Source: Curvularia sp. ZM96
Taxonomy: Eukaryota; Ascomycota; Dothideomycetes; Pleosporales; Pleosporaceae
Assembly (NCBI GenBank): GCA_022457065.1
Contig: JAJGBQ010000001.1
Location: 5,394,001 to 5,458,000 of the forward strand
DNA: 64,000 bases
Reading direction: 5' to 3'
In this document: positions 11,201 through 21,294 of the stretch, piece by piece
Numbering within the stretch: the stretch's first letter is position 1
Layout of the letters: each line of letters begins with the position of its first letter
Translations under genes and position numbers: made by a program
Notes under the pieces: model-generated
Seen by the model: only the letters and a program-made list of their open reading frames with translations
What the model was told of the DNA's origin: nothing
Databases searched by the model: none

Positions 11201-11979
11201 AGTTTGCTCAGCTTCGCCCAGGCTTCGGTAAAAGCGCTGTCCTCTGTAATTGCAGCAACCGGTACGTCGCCAGGGCGTCCAGCTTCTGTGCTCGCCACGG
11301 CCTCAGCGTTCCTCGACTGTGATGCTGCCGCATCCGCATGTTCGTCGTGTGTCATTCTCTCCTCGAGGTACTTTTCAACCCTGTGCCTCTCATCATCGTC
11401 CAACCGCCTGCTCCACAAGCCACGCACCAATCGCGAGAGAACCTGGGCTGGGTCTGAGTCGCTTCGAGCAGGCAGTGCACAGGCAGCCTGCTCTCCCAAC
11501 TCAGCATGAGCTACCGCAACCGAAAGAACAGGTGGCGGTTTTGCATCCTGTGGGTTTCCAGGCAGGTCTTCGCGGCGCAATACCCTCCTTTTCAGAAACC
11601 AGTCCGGTATGTGCACGGGTGGCAGCCCTTGGGCCTTTTTCCCTCGCTGTTGACGTCGCAGGGCCGCCGAGTACCTGCGTGAGGATTCTCGTGACCGCTG
11701 CAGCTTTTGTGCTAGCATATCAGGATCATCCAACGCTACCGCCCCATCTGCTGGCTCTTCGGCCGTGGCTGCCGCCGCCTTGTCTTTATCCGCCGAATTG
11801 ACGCCATGCTGATCTGCAGGTGTACCGTTGGGTGCGGGCGGAGGGTTGGATGCTTGTGCGAGCGGCCGCCCGGTGTGGAATGGGCGTAGCCGTGGTAGGG
11901 ATGGATAGCGGCGACCGCGTATAAAGCGCGCTGGAGGTCTTTTCGTGGACGCTCGCAGTGCTGACCGAATCACGTACAT
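8266..11979 (-). CDS. Large AAA+ ATPase, probably mitochondrial (Msp1/spastin-like AAA module)
   Basis: The start at 11979 was chosen over an in-frame Met 37 codons upstream because it begins an Arg/Ser-rich, acid-free leader typical of mitochondrial import. An in-frame 75-nt intron (9980-10054; donor GTACGG, branch GCTAAC, acceptor CACAG) is likely and reads through without a stop; removing it gives about 1212 residues. The AAA module is C-terminal: Walker A GPPGTGKT near residue 916, Walker B CIVFLDEADAVF, sensor region ATNRP and arginines in RRLPRR. The roughly 800-residue N-terminal part has no domain I recognise. The family likely remodels or extracts proteins; substrate unknown. The tail after the AAA core is Ala/Ser-rich, then basic. 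Confidence 0.88.
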   Translation of the reverse strand: MYVIRSALRASTKRPPARFIRGRRYPSLPRLRPFHTGRPLAQASNPPPAPNGTPADQHGVNSADKDKAAAATAEEPADGAVALDDPDMLAQKLQRSRESSRRYSAALRRQQRGKKAQGLPPVHIPDWFLKRRVLRREDLPGNPQDAKPPPVLSVAVAHAELGEQAACALPARSDSDPAQVLSRLVRGLWSRRLDDDERHRVEKYLEERMTHDEHADAAASQSRNAEAVASTEAGRPGDVPVAAITEDSAFTEAWAKLSKLQDDLDMDSRKKIEAMRKQSAKLEIVARKREIAKTRQMGTSRHLSSLVVAEIRATIAASLSALQPAAGDSFPSAKTNLILHSPAPEHEAPIDACVVSCAFEMGADVVVLSAQDLAHLAADYLGEGAEPSPRSIRSLGYETYRLSTEVNDFVADVQETGAEEDTEWSSSASVGQSDPSSMRPRGIPLSIIALTPALRAMTQDLKGLQLGSISPFGSSANASNEDPGRSQSQSEMQLEDLKLAALLEALIDSNHVKQSRGIIGSDSLYRVNAADNQQTSPKSPAFFDYSLEQSAELDLNSTLPAAARPDINLVVKVGQASEPPNVPTKSKIVYVKDFKELNATHYGGRIIQKLEEIVRRRRIAGESIMIVGSTCSRDLTPELNARYGLPLAFIEYETLSAYSCTKANSHSGVRGLQNEGESSFFRTIVVAPEPGSGGTSHVDESIALSESGTAPSADISPAEKSKIRRINLYHIRDMLRSLDPSAAASISDMDQSRLRFREWAPIFSESHFNRVLTYDEVHRVALTALGLLVTSPTQKSAASGNTPSQLSWAHVALAMGLLRSSDVVKYMYFEKAAGFAKQAKGAPNNMEAKLEPDSARKLVDEKALQRQRNLQKIASTANKHEKRLMPGIADPDQIKTTFDQVHVPTETVESIRTITSLSLLRPEAFSYGILATEKISGALLYGPPGTGKTLLAKAVAKESGSSVLEVSGSQIMDKYVGEGEKNVAAIFSLARKLSPCIVFLDEADAVFASRDAMRERASHRDILNQFLKEWDGLNDLSVFVMVATNRPFDLDDAVIRRLPRRLLVDLPTQADRKEILRIHLKGEQLDESVDLEDIAKRTPFYSGSDLKNIAVSAALACVKEENEQAALAAATAAAQSAQSEISQSEPNTDSASSTPSKPPHLVRGQIYSFPEKRILHARHFDKALQEISASISEDMSSLNAIKKFDEQYGDRKGNKRRKDFGFGMAMQRNENAARVRV

Positions 11980-13779
11980 CCGGACGTCTAAGGCGCTCCC
12001 GGGGATGAAGAGAGGGAGGCCACGGGGAATTGGTAGCCTTTGGGTGGGGTTTGAGCAATGCGCTGGATAGGATGGCAATTTCGTCGTCAACTTTCTTCAT
12101 TGTCTGAGCCAGGGTCCAGGGCCAAGACATGCGGCTACACCCGCTCTCTTGTCTCGAAACACCGCACCCTAGTCGCAATTTACAATCACAAAAAACCTTA
12201 AATACCGTTGTCCGATCTGCTAGTTCAATGCGTACGATTGCCGAGCTTGTGTTGGCTACTGCCGTGCTAGGTTCCATCTCAAGTGTGGTGCGCGGATGAC
12301 GTAACCAAGCTATGTGCACTGGCAGTAGTATCTGAACTCAAGCTTGAGAGGTACATGGCATGTGGGTATGACACACAATGAAGCTCAGAAGGACTTTCAG
12401 AGGCTGCATTGGTCGGAGATTTGCCTAGATGTACGCCTGCCGAAGCATACAATTACGTTGTGCAAAGAAGACATGATTTGTGGAAATGATACAACAGAAC
12501 GACGGATCGGACACAGACTCGACACAGACTCACGACTTGGCATCCAGCTCCGCCCAGTCTAGCGTGCCGTTGTCTCCAGTCCGAGTGCGATGAGCGATTA
12601 GCGTCTATCCCACCCGCATGCACGTTACGGCCTGCTCAGAGGGATAGTATGCCTACCGATACTGTCGGACCCGCTAGTGGGTTCGTTGTTTTGTACTATG
12701 GTCAGAAGTGTATGCGAATTTCCTGCCGGCCATTTGTTATCAAGGTTCACAGGATTCACAGTAGATACGAGCAGATGAGATTGGCTCGCCAGCGCATAGG
12801 TGGAGATGCAGAGAAGGGGCCTCCGGAGGGATTGTGGATAGGGAGCTGAGATGAGGTGTCTGGACAAGCACACGGCTCGCGGCTTTGTTTTGGTGCTCTT
12901 CGTGTCTGCGTGTCCATGCTCTTGTTTACCACATCCGATCCGATCACGCAGGCGTGCAGTGAGCGGTGTCATTGCTGTGCGGCGTGGATCCTCGAGAGGA
13001 GCGTGTCTGTATTTTGTTCTGCCACGTCGTGTCTGGCGGTGCATGGACGCTCAGTAGGCGCATGCCTGCAGACAGGGAGTGATATCACCAAATGGCGCCG
13101 AGGCCAGACTGGTACACATGTTTATGGACACGGCCGTTGGAGCGTGCATCTGACTGTCGGATGCGAACGTTGCGGAGGGTGCGAGCGATACCAGCCTCGT
13201 TCGCTGCGAATAACACGGTGGCTGGACGTGCGGCTGGGTGGTTGTGTGATGGTGTGGAGGAGAGGGAGCCGTGCCAAGGTGCAGGGGTGACGGGGGGAGG
13301 GGTTTGCTAAGCGAGCGCGTCTCAGTGGCTGTCTCTCCGCCTGTTCCTGAGCGCACATCCGTGCGCGCGGTCGATCGTCGCTTCCTTTTGCATGTTGACC
13401 GCCCGGTCGAGCGCGCTGTTGCTGTTGAGGGCAATTCACTCGTCCAGGCGCCGGGCGGCCCTACCCTCACCCTGCTCTGCCACCTGAACGGGCGCCCCAC
13501 GCCCCCTGTGCCTTCACCTTTCTCTCTCATGCTTCCATCGTCTATACAGTTCCCCACCCACGTCATCTTCAGCTGTGCGTGCGGAAACCGCACGATAGCA
13601 ATAGCTTCGGGACAGCCCTTTCTGAGCTAGCCGCATACCAAATATTGCCTGCCCAACCACGCGACTCGCCCTTCACCCACCTCCTCGACTTGACAGCAGG
13701 CGCATCCAGTGCCATGACGCCTTTTTGACATGTCTGCTAGCCATCGCCAACCTCATCCACCATCGACCCGGAGGCCGCG
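11980..13779. promoter_or_regulatory. Divergent upstream region of AAA ATPase and WD40 protein
   Basis: About 1.8 kb between two divergent start codons (11979 minus, 13780 plus). The last 200 bp before 13780 are C/T-rich, as in fungal leader sequences. Several overlapping short frames lie on both strands at 12.6-13.6 kb but show no domain, signal peptide or splice logic. No gene is called. Confidence 0.5.
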
Positions 13780-16700
13780 ATGTCGCTTACGCCCTCCAAT
13801 GCCCGGGTGAGCCCAGCCATTGGTGCTGCCATCAAGCTGAATGCTTCGCCCTCCCCCTTCTACAAGACGACCCCGCGTTCTCCCGTCAAGCAGGGACGCG
13901 CCGAAGTCAACCTTTCCTTGCGCCAGGTCATTGGCACCACGACCAATTCGCCTAATGCCTTCGACAGCCTGCCGTCCGGGTCGACCTTTGGCTACGCCGC
14001 CGGTGCTGCTGCTGTCATCGCCTCCATAGACGACCATGGTCACGTCACCCAGCGTTTCTACCGTGCACGGCCTACCACCAACCCCATTAATCCATCAGCA
14101 TCCATATACGGCGGCCCGTCAACACCCATCCAGAACGAGAGCCGCAACCGCGCAAACATCGCTCTGCGCGATGCCGGCTTTGGCGCTTCACCAGCCCCGT
14201 CACCAAGTGGCCAGGACTGGGGAGACTCGCCAAGCAACAAAGCATGGTCTTCCAAGGACAAGATCAAGGCAGCAACCTGTGTCAGTTTCAGTCCTGATGG
14301 AAAATATTTTGCTGTCGGAGAGGCAAGTCATGCACGCCCTTTACCCTGAGCCTCTGTCGTCCTAACTCACTCCAGACGGGATACAAACCTCGCGTACTCA
14401 TCTTCTCCGCCGGCCCAGATGCCCTCTGCGACACTCCTCTGTCATCACTCACAGACCATACCTTTGGCGTAAACTGTGTGGCTTTCAGTCCTGATTCCCG
14501 TTTCCTTGCGAGTCTCGGCTCAACCAACGATGGCTTCCTCTATATTTGGCATATCAACTCCCGCACCGGCGCTGCCACGCTTCATGCTAGTAACAAGTGC
14601 GTCAGTCGTATCAACCGGATGGCCTGGATGGGAAGCAAGCTGATAACCGTCGGCGTCCGACATGTCAAAGTCTGGAAGATTGATGACCTCAACACCACCC
14701 TCCGAATTTCTCGAGCCCGCCAGAGCGATGCTTCGTTTCTCTCTAGCTCCATGCACAAGACATTGCCGGGGAGGAATTGCATTCTTGACAACCTCAAAGA
14801 ATCCACATTCACTAGCGTCGTCGCCATCTCCCGGAACAAGGCTATTGTGGCTTCCGACAAGGGAGAGATATGTCTGATTGACGATTCGGAATCAGACCAG
14901 CGCTTCCGCAAGCTGGTGGATGCTGGATTTGCCATAAGCTCGCTGGCGGTAGACGTCAAAGATCGACTCCATGTTGTCGGTAGCCAAGGAACACTCAAGA
15001 CTTTCAATATCAAGGAGATTACAGGGGCAATGACTCCTCCACCATCTCCTCCACCGCGGGTTGAGTCCCCTACCGTTCCGGTTACGGATTGCAACCAGAT
15101 TGGTGTGATTGCTTGCTTGAAAGACTACATCATCACGGTCGATTCACAACGAGCCATTCGGTTGTCACAGCTATGTTCTGATGATGATGACACTGTTGTT
15201 GGTGATGTGGTTCGTACGTTGCCTGCACATGGCAAAGCTGTGCTAGGAGTGCAGGCAGGTCTCGCCCAACCCAACGTGTTCGATGCTTCCTACTACACAT
15301 GGGCTGCCGACGGGACTGTCATTTTCTGGAGCCAGGGCTCGTGCAAAGACTCGCTCCAAGTCCACCTTGAACAGCCGGATGATTCCGAAGCAGTTTCCAA
15401 CGAGTTGAGGACAGTGCGAGTCACTGCCGACGGTGCCCACCTGATAGCAGGGGATAAGTTTGGTGTACTGAGGTTCATCGATTGTAAGACCAAAGCCTGC
15501 ACGATGGAATTCAAGGCGCATGCAAGCGAAATCACCGACATTGCTATTCACGAAGGGCAACTGACTCTGGTTGCTTCCGCCAGCCGAGACCGGACTGTGC
15601 AAGTGTTCACGCGAGTTGAAGAAACTTGGGAGCTGTTGCAAACACTGGACGAGCATGTCGGGTCAGTGAACAGCGTGACTTTCTCGCGCGACGGTACACG
15701 GTTGGTGTCGTCCTCTAGTGACCGAAGTCTGGTTGTTCGCGAACTATTATCTCTCGAGGATGAAAAGGGTGTCAACCGCGCTTTCGCCATGTCACGAGCT
15801 ATCGTTGTGAAGGCCACTCCCGTGTCTACAGCATGGGATGCCGATCAAGATGATACCATTCTCGTTTCAACCATCGACCGCCAGGTGCACAAATTCGACA
15901 TTCGCACAGGTCAGTGTCTTGGCAACTTCCGTTCGTGTGATACAGATGGAGGTGACGCTGTGGTTCTGTCCTCATTGGTCCACATAGCCCGTAGTTGGGG
16001 TGCTCCCTTGATTGCCGGGGTATCAAGCACGGACAAGTCGATACGTGTTTACGATGACAATGGCTCCTTAGTGGCTCGAGACTGGGGGCATACGGAGGGG
16101 GTTTCTAACATCGCGCTTGTGCACACGCCTCGAGGTTTGGGGGATGAGGCGAGCGAAAAGTCGCTAGTCACTGTCGCAGTAGACGGAACTATCTTTGTAT
16201 GGGATCTAGGCATTCAGACATCTAGTCGCCAAGAGCCGTCAAAGTCTCTAGACCAACTCGTTCCAAACTCACCATCGAATCCGGATCTATTGTCTAGCAA
16301 GCCACCTCTACGGCGTGTACTGTCGCAATCAGAATTGGCACGTTACCAGCGTTCACAACAGGAAGGAGATGCTACAAGAAGTGGGAGCAATTCGCCCAAG
16401 CTGCGAAAAAAGGCATCGAAATGCTCTCTAAACGCAGCTCCAAAGCCCGAACCTTCTCCTATACCCAGCAACCCACGGGATGGCCAGACAGCAACTTTCC
16501 AAGACAAGGGTACATTTCGAAGAAACAAAAATCGCTCTCAGTCCCCACCGAGCCCTAGAAACACACAGCGACCGAAGCGGCGCGGATCAGTAGAGCCCAG
16601 AAATCGGACAAAGGCGCCTGCCCGTGAATTCGGCACCATCGACGGGGGGACGGAGAGTTTATGCAGAACACTTCGGGCCTACAGAAAGCGTCTTGCGAAC

Positions 16701-17054
16701 TCGACCGACACGATGAGCCCTGAACTTGCCAAAGAAGTCGAGCGGGAGCTTGCTGTGACTGCACGAGCGATTGGCGACCGAGTCAAAACCAAGGCTTTTG
16801 AAGAGACGGTCATGATTAAGCTGCTAGACCAATATTCTGAGCGGTTAGTTAACATGCTGGATGAAAAGATTGCCGCCAGTGTGGCCCAACGGATGCGTGA
16901 GAGCAGCGTGGGTCACTTTTCTGATGGACCCGACTCGCCTCGGGCTGCTCACCGTCCTTCTGCAAGCAGAGCGGAGAGCGAGGATCTGAGGAGCTTTCGA
17001 GGAGACTCGGGACTGGGATCCGAAGTGCTAAACGCAGGAAAATCAGCAATGTAA
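13780..17054 (+). CDS. WDR62/MABP1-like WD40 repeat protein
   Basis: Exons 13780-14322 and 14376-17054 join across a 53-nt intron to 1073 residues. The intron has a GC-AG boundary (donor GCAAGT, branch CTAAC). Splicing restores the WD motif VSFSPDGKYFAVGE-TGYKPRVLIF, a hallmark of the WDR62/MABP1 group. WD repeats run from about residue 165 to 760 and probably form two propellers. A Ser/Pro/Lys-rich disordered region follows, then a helical segment near residues 960-1030 that could form a coiled coil. Animal relatives scaffold JNK signalling and spindle poles; the fungal role is not established, so only the fold is claimed. The non-canonical donor means standard gene finders may truncate this gene. 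Confidence 0.88.
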
Positions 17055-17459
17055 TATAGGTGTTGTGGTCGGTGGCATATTTCAGGGGCGCAACAAGATA
17101 GAAATGGGGAGGGCTACGTCCAAGCTACATATGAGGGGATTGGTGTAGCGGATGTTGGCGTTGGATGGCAATCTAGACCAAAGAAAGCGGCGTTTTTGGG
17201 ATATCGAAAATGCTCTTGATCACTGAGCACACTGCCTGGCGTTATCATGGGGAAAATGGCCTAGTTTGGCCATTTATTATTTGTTTTAGTTTTTCCTATT
17301 TCCATCTCTCTCTCACTCTCTGTCTGCAGCACGACTACGCATACATGTAATCGTAGTTTATAGTTCTATTTCCTTTGTCATAGCAAGCACGCTCGCTCGA
17401 TAATGCATATTTCTACAACATGAAAGGCGGGAAACCGACTCTCTGTATATCTCTATCAT
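17055..17459. other. Convergent 3' intergenic region
   Basis: It lies between the 3' ends of the WD40 gene and the FMN dehydrogenase gene. It holds a pyrimidine tract of CT repeats near 17303-17327 and AT-rich stretches. No gene was seen. Confidence 0.6.
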
Positions 17460-18803
17460 TTATAACTTGCCCAACTCTTGCATAATCCTCAGATCAGCCC
17501 TACTCAACTCCGCCAGACTGGTTTTGCCCAGGTTCGCAAGTGCATTATCAGTCTCTGCCAGTAAGCAGTTCAGGACATGTTTGACGCCTTCCTCGCCGCC
17601 CATGGCAAGACCATAAGCATACGGGCGGCCAATAAGGACAGCGTTTGCACCTAGAGCCATTGCCTTGAGGACATCGGAACCCGTCCTGATACCCGAGTCA
17701 AAAAGGACAGTAAGACCGCTACTTTTCACCTTTTCATCGGCTGTGATTTCAGCAAGAGCATCCAGCGACGCAATCGCGCCATCGAGCTGGCGGCCCCCGT
17801 GGTTCGAAACAATAATACCCTGCATCCCATGCTGAATCGCACGATGCGCATCTTCCACCGTCTGAATGCCCTTGAGCACAATGGGGCCATCCCACATCTC
17901 CTTCAGCTTCTCGAGCTGATTCCAATCCCTATATGACCCGGACGCAACCAGATTAGTGAAAAACAGCGATTTCTTAATCACCGCCGCATTGGCAAGCACT
18001 TTTGCTGCGCCCACTACACTGCCTGGCCTCTTGAGTATCTCCCAGATCTCGGCCGCCTTTTCGGTGACAGACCGCGTATCGCGAGCGGTTTCTTCGGCGA
18101 AAAGCTGGTTGAAAACAGGATCTGAGAAGCCGTTTGCGCAGCCCTGGCCCCAAATGAAGGGCAGGTAGGATTCGTCGAGGTCGTTGGGGCGCCAGCCGAG
18201 GAGGAAGGTGTCGAGGGTTACGACGAGGACTTTGTATCCGTTTTCTTTTGCGCGGCTGAGCAGCGAGGCGGTGAAGGCTTCTGCGGAGGGCTTGGGCCAG
18301 TACAGTTGGAACCAGCGGTCGCCTTGGGCAGTGTTTGCGGCGGCGACTTGCTCGATTGTGCGGGTTGCGGCGGTAGAAAGTATCATGGGGATTTTGACGG
18401 AGGCGCAGGCGCGGGCCGTGGCTTCTTCGCCGTCAGAGTGTAGGATCTCCTGCACGCCGATTGGGGCGACGAGGAGAGGAGAAGAGTAGCGTGTTCCGAA
18501 GAGAGTGACGCTCATGTCGCGCCGGGTCACGGGCACGAGCATCTTGGGGAAGAGTCTGTATCGCGAGAAGGCAGAGACATTGGCCCGGTATGTGTCTTCG
18601 CTGCCTGCGGAACCAGCAACATAGAGGAAGTTAGGTAGGGGTATGGCGGCGCGCGCGCTGGCTTCCCATTGCGAGGGTTTGGTAGAGTATTTAGGTGGTC
18701 GTAAGGAAGCATAGATGTCGCGTTGGTATGACGTATAGGCGTTTGGGTCTGGTTCGTAAGATGCTGTTTCTGCGCTCTTGGAAACTGCCTTTGTGTCCGT
18801 CAT
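17460..18803 (-). CDS. FMN-dependent 2-hydroxyacid dehydrogenase/oxidase (lactate 2-monooxygenase-like)
   Basis: A single exon encodes 447 residues covering the whole TIM-barrel FMN dehydrogenase fold. The active-site segment SNHGGRQLDGA near residues 329-339 contains the catalytic His and substrate-binding Arg. PLLVAPIG and the phosphate-binding end FDSGIRTGSDVLKAMALGANAVLIGRPY are also visible. Such enzymes oxidise L-2-hydroxy acids using FMN. The absence of an N-terminal cytochrome b5 domain separates it from flavocytochrome b2, and the insert after WRPNDLDESYLPF is more like lactate 2-monooxygenase. No targeting peptide is obvious, so it is probably cytosolic; the C-terminal GKL is not a standard peroxisomal signal. 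Confidence 0.93.
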   Translation of the reverse strand: MTDTKAVSKSAETASYEPDPNAYTSYQRDIYASLRPPKYSTKPSQWEASARAAIPLPNFLYVAGSAGSEDTYRANVSAFSRYRLFPKMLVPVTRRDMSVTLFGTRYSSPLLVAPIGVQEILHSDGEEATARACASVKIPMILSTAATRTIEQVAAANTAQGDRWFQLYWPKPSAEAFTASLLSRAKENGYKVLVVTLDTFLLGWRPNDLDESYLPFIWGQGCANGFSDPVFNQLFAEETARDTRSVTEKAAEIWEILKRPGSVVGAAKVLANAAVIKKSLFFTNLVASGSYRDWNQLEKLKEMWDGPIVLKGIQTVEDAHRAIQHGMQGIIVSNHGGRQLDGAIASLDALAEITADEKVKSSGLTVLFDSGIRTGSDVLKAMALGANAVLIGRPYAYGLAMGGEEGVKHVLNCLLAETDNALANLGKTSLAELSRADLRIMQELGKL

Positions 18804-19330
18804 GATGTCAGTTTATAGGGTTTGTGTTTTTTTCTAGATGTTTGGAATGACACGCCTTGGCATGCGTCGCTGGGTCAGAGGGAATGGATGGGTATGTGCA
18901 GGACGCGTTCCACGGACATGGTAATGGCAAGCGTACACGCGGAGGTGGGGAGATGGAGCACCAGCGACGTGCCGAGGCTCCCTCACAAACCCACCACTCA
19001 TATCTCCGCAGGATCCCTGTCTCGCAGGATCCCTGTCTCGCATCGTGCTTGGGATTGTGTATTTGTGCTTTGTTCTCATTTCGCGCGGGAGAAGGAAATG
19101 TTTGGAATGGACTGGAGACGGAAGGAACATGACTGCTACTCGCCTCTGGAAAAGATGCAAGGATGTGTCCATGCGGCCCACCCTTGGGCAGGAACGAATC
19201 TGTGTCAAGTCCTCTCACCGCCCGCACTGTCGCCAAACCGCCGGCGATGCAGAAAACAATCGCTCCATGACACGCCTCGTCCCGTTTGTCTTTACCGTAC
19301 CTTGGTTGGTCTATCATCACCAGCGTCATC
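18804..19330. promoter_or_regulatory. Divergent upstream region of FMN dehydrogenase and acid phosphatase
   Basis: The 527 bp between two divergent start codons contain a 16-bp tandem duplication at 19007-19042. Overlapping open frames on both strands have no protein features and look fortuitous. Confidence 0.5.
19007..19042. repeat. 16-bp tandem direct repeat
   Basis: The unit CGCAGGATCCCTGTCT occurs twice in direct succession (19007-19022 and 19023-19038), followed by the first four bases of a third copy. It lies in a divergent promoter region. Confidence 0.95.
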
Positions 19331-21294
19331 ATGGCACTGTCGCTGTCCTGGGGCTCTGCAATTGCTATCGTTATAGCCATTCTTTCGACAATCTACAGCG
19401 TCTACCATACCTCGTTACTGGCGACGCTTAGTCCCTCGCTCCAAGCTTCTATATGCGGCTCACAGGCACAGACTACGCATCCTGGCTATCTGGGCTATGG
19501 GTGTACTGAGAAACCTCATCACTCGAGTTGGGATGCTTGGTGGCATCCACAGCGCAGCCAGGGCAACTATGCTAGGGGCAAAGATGCTGCGGGAGTGATA
19601 ACAGAAGATTGGAACATTCTTTATCATCTTGGTGGCAATGGGCCTTGGGTGGAAAAGGTGATTGATGTTGTGGAGGGCGGTGTTGCAACACCAGAGGGAT
19701 GTGAGGTGGTGCAGGTTCATATGGTATGTTTCGCTCGTCACTCCACATTTCCCCTAATTCTTTTGTAGAAAGGGACTCAACAAGATCTTTTTAAACCGTT
19801 GCTAATGTAGTTTTGAAGATGGCGCGGCATGCTGAGCGATATCCTACAAAAAGAGCCGGAAGCAGTGAGTGGCACATGAGCTGTGGCACTGGTGCAAATA
19901 CTCACTAGACTGCAGCTCAAAAAGCCGTCGTTAAACGTATGAAAGAAAGTGGCAAGTTATTCACTGGAAACTTGTCATTCTTCAATGATTGGGAGCTCTT
20001 CTGGACTTCAGGTACGTCTCTGTTTCATACCATGCTGACTAAATTTAGCCTTCATGCTCCACAATCTTCGGATACACCTGTTTTTTTTTTTTGGAGTAGT
20101 TGTGAAGCTATGAGTCCAGCTACTTACTTCTCATATCATAGACGAAGATAATTTGGAACAGCTAACTACGACTGGTCCATTTGCCGGTACACTTGGCTCC
20201 TTCACTACAGGAGTCCGCCTGCGCACTCGTTACCATCATCTTATTGATCAGGCCATGTTCATCTATCCAAACCATCCAACAACCTTCTGGGCCAGCGACT
20301 CTAATCGCGTCATCGAGACAGCCAAGCACTTCGCTGCGGGATTCTTTGGCCTCGATTATGCGAGCACAAACACAGCAAACCTCTCAATCATATCAGAACA
20401 CTCCTCTCTTGGTGCAGACACACTGACACCCGGACGGACTTGTATCGCTAACAAGAAAGATAAAGAAGATGGCCAGCGCAAAGGGTACCGTCTCATGCAC
20501 AAGTATCGCGCTGTCTACATGCCACCTATCCGCCAACGCCTCCTGGAACAAACTGGCATGCACTTCACGGATGAAGAAATCTATGCCATGCAGGAAATGT
20601 GCGGCTTTGAGACCACGGTTCGTGGACGCAGTGACTGGTGCAATGTCTTTACGCGAGATGAGTTTCTCAGCTTTGAGTATGCGAGAGATATCTTGCACTA
20701 CTACCGTGCTGGACCGGGACAAAAATACGCAAAGAGCATGGGGTGGTTATGGGTGAATGCTACAACAAATCTGTTGATGCAAGGTCCAGAGGAGGCGGGT
20801 CCATTATTCTTTAGCTTGTAAGTCTAGTGCCTTTGTGGGCAGAGCTAAGCGTATGTGGCATACATGCAAAATATTCAAGCTAACGAGGAATAAATAGTGT
20901 CCATGACGGCGATATCGCGCCCATGATCTCCGCTCTGGATGTCATAAACGACAACCAACATCTTCCCATCACACACATCCCTCACGACCGCAAATGGCGC
21001 AAATCTCAAGTCTCACCCATGGGTGGCCGTATCATATTTGAGCTGCTATCATGCAAAATAAGTAGCAATGACCAAGATCCTCCAGAGAAGTTCGTCAGAC
21101 TCAATATTAATGACGGTATCACTGCGTTGCCAGACTGCCATAGCGGGCCAGGCAGAAGCTGTCCGTTGAAGGATTTTGCTAAACGGACAAAGAGGAAGGG
21201 CCAAGAATTGCAAGAATTTAAGGCACTGTGCGGACTGGACAACGATGCAGCTGCGAAGATTACTTTTCTAAAACAAGGAAAAGACGGTGCGTAG
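19331..21294 (+). CDS. Histidine acid phosphatase (phytase-like)
   Basis: Five exons (19331-19723, 19819-19864, 19916-20011, 20142-20817, 20898-21294) join to 535 residues. A hydrophobic N-terminal segment at about residues 8-30 is a signal anchor or signal peptide. The catalytic motif is MARHAERYP (His135), where the family consensus RHGxRxP normally has Gly in place of Ala136. The second catalytic motif, VHDGD (His406-Asp407), is split by the last intron. The protein would hydrolyse phosphomonoesters outside the cell or at the membrane. A 46-nt exon carries the active-site motif. Intron 3 (130 nt) contains a 12-base T run and an internal AG that could be used alternatively. Substrate (phytate or other) cannot be told from sequence. 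Confidence 0.9.
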
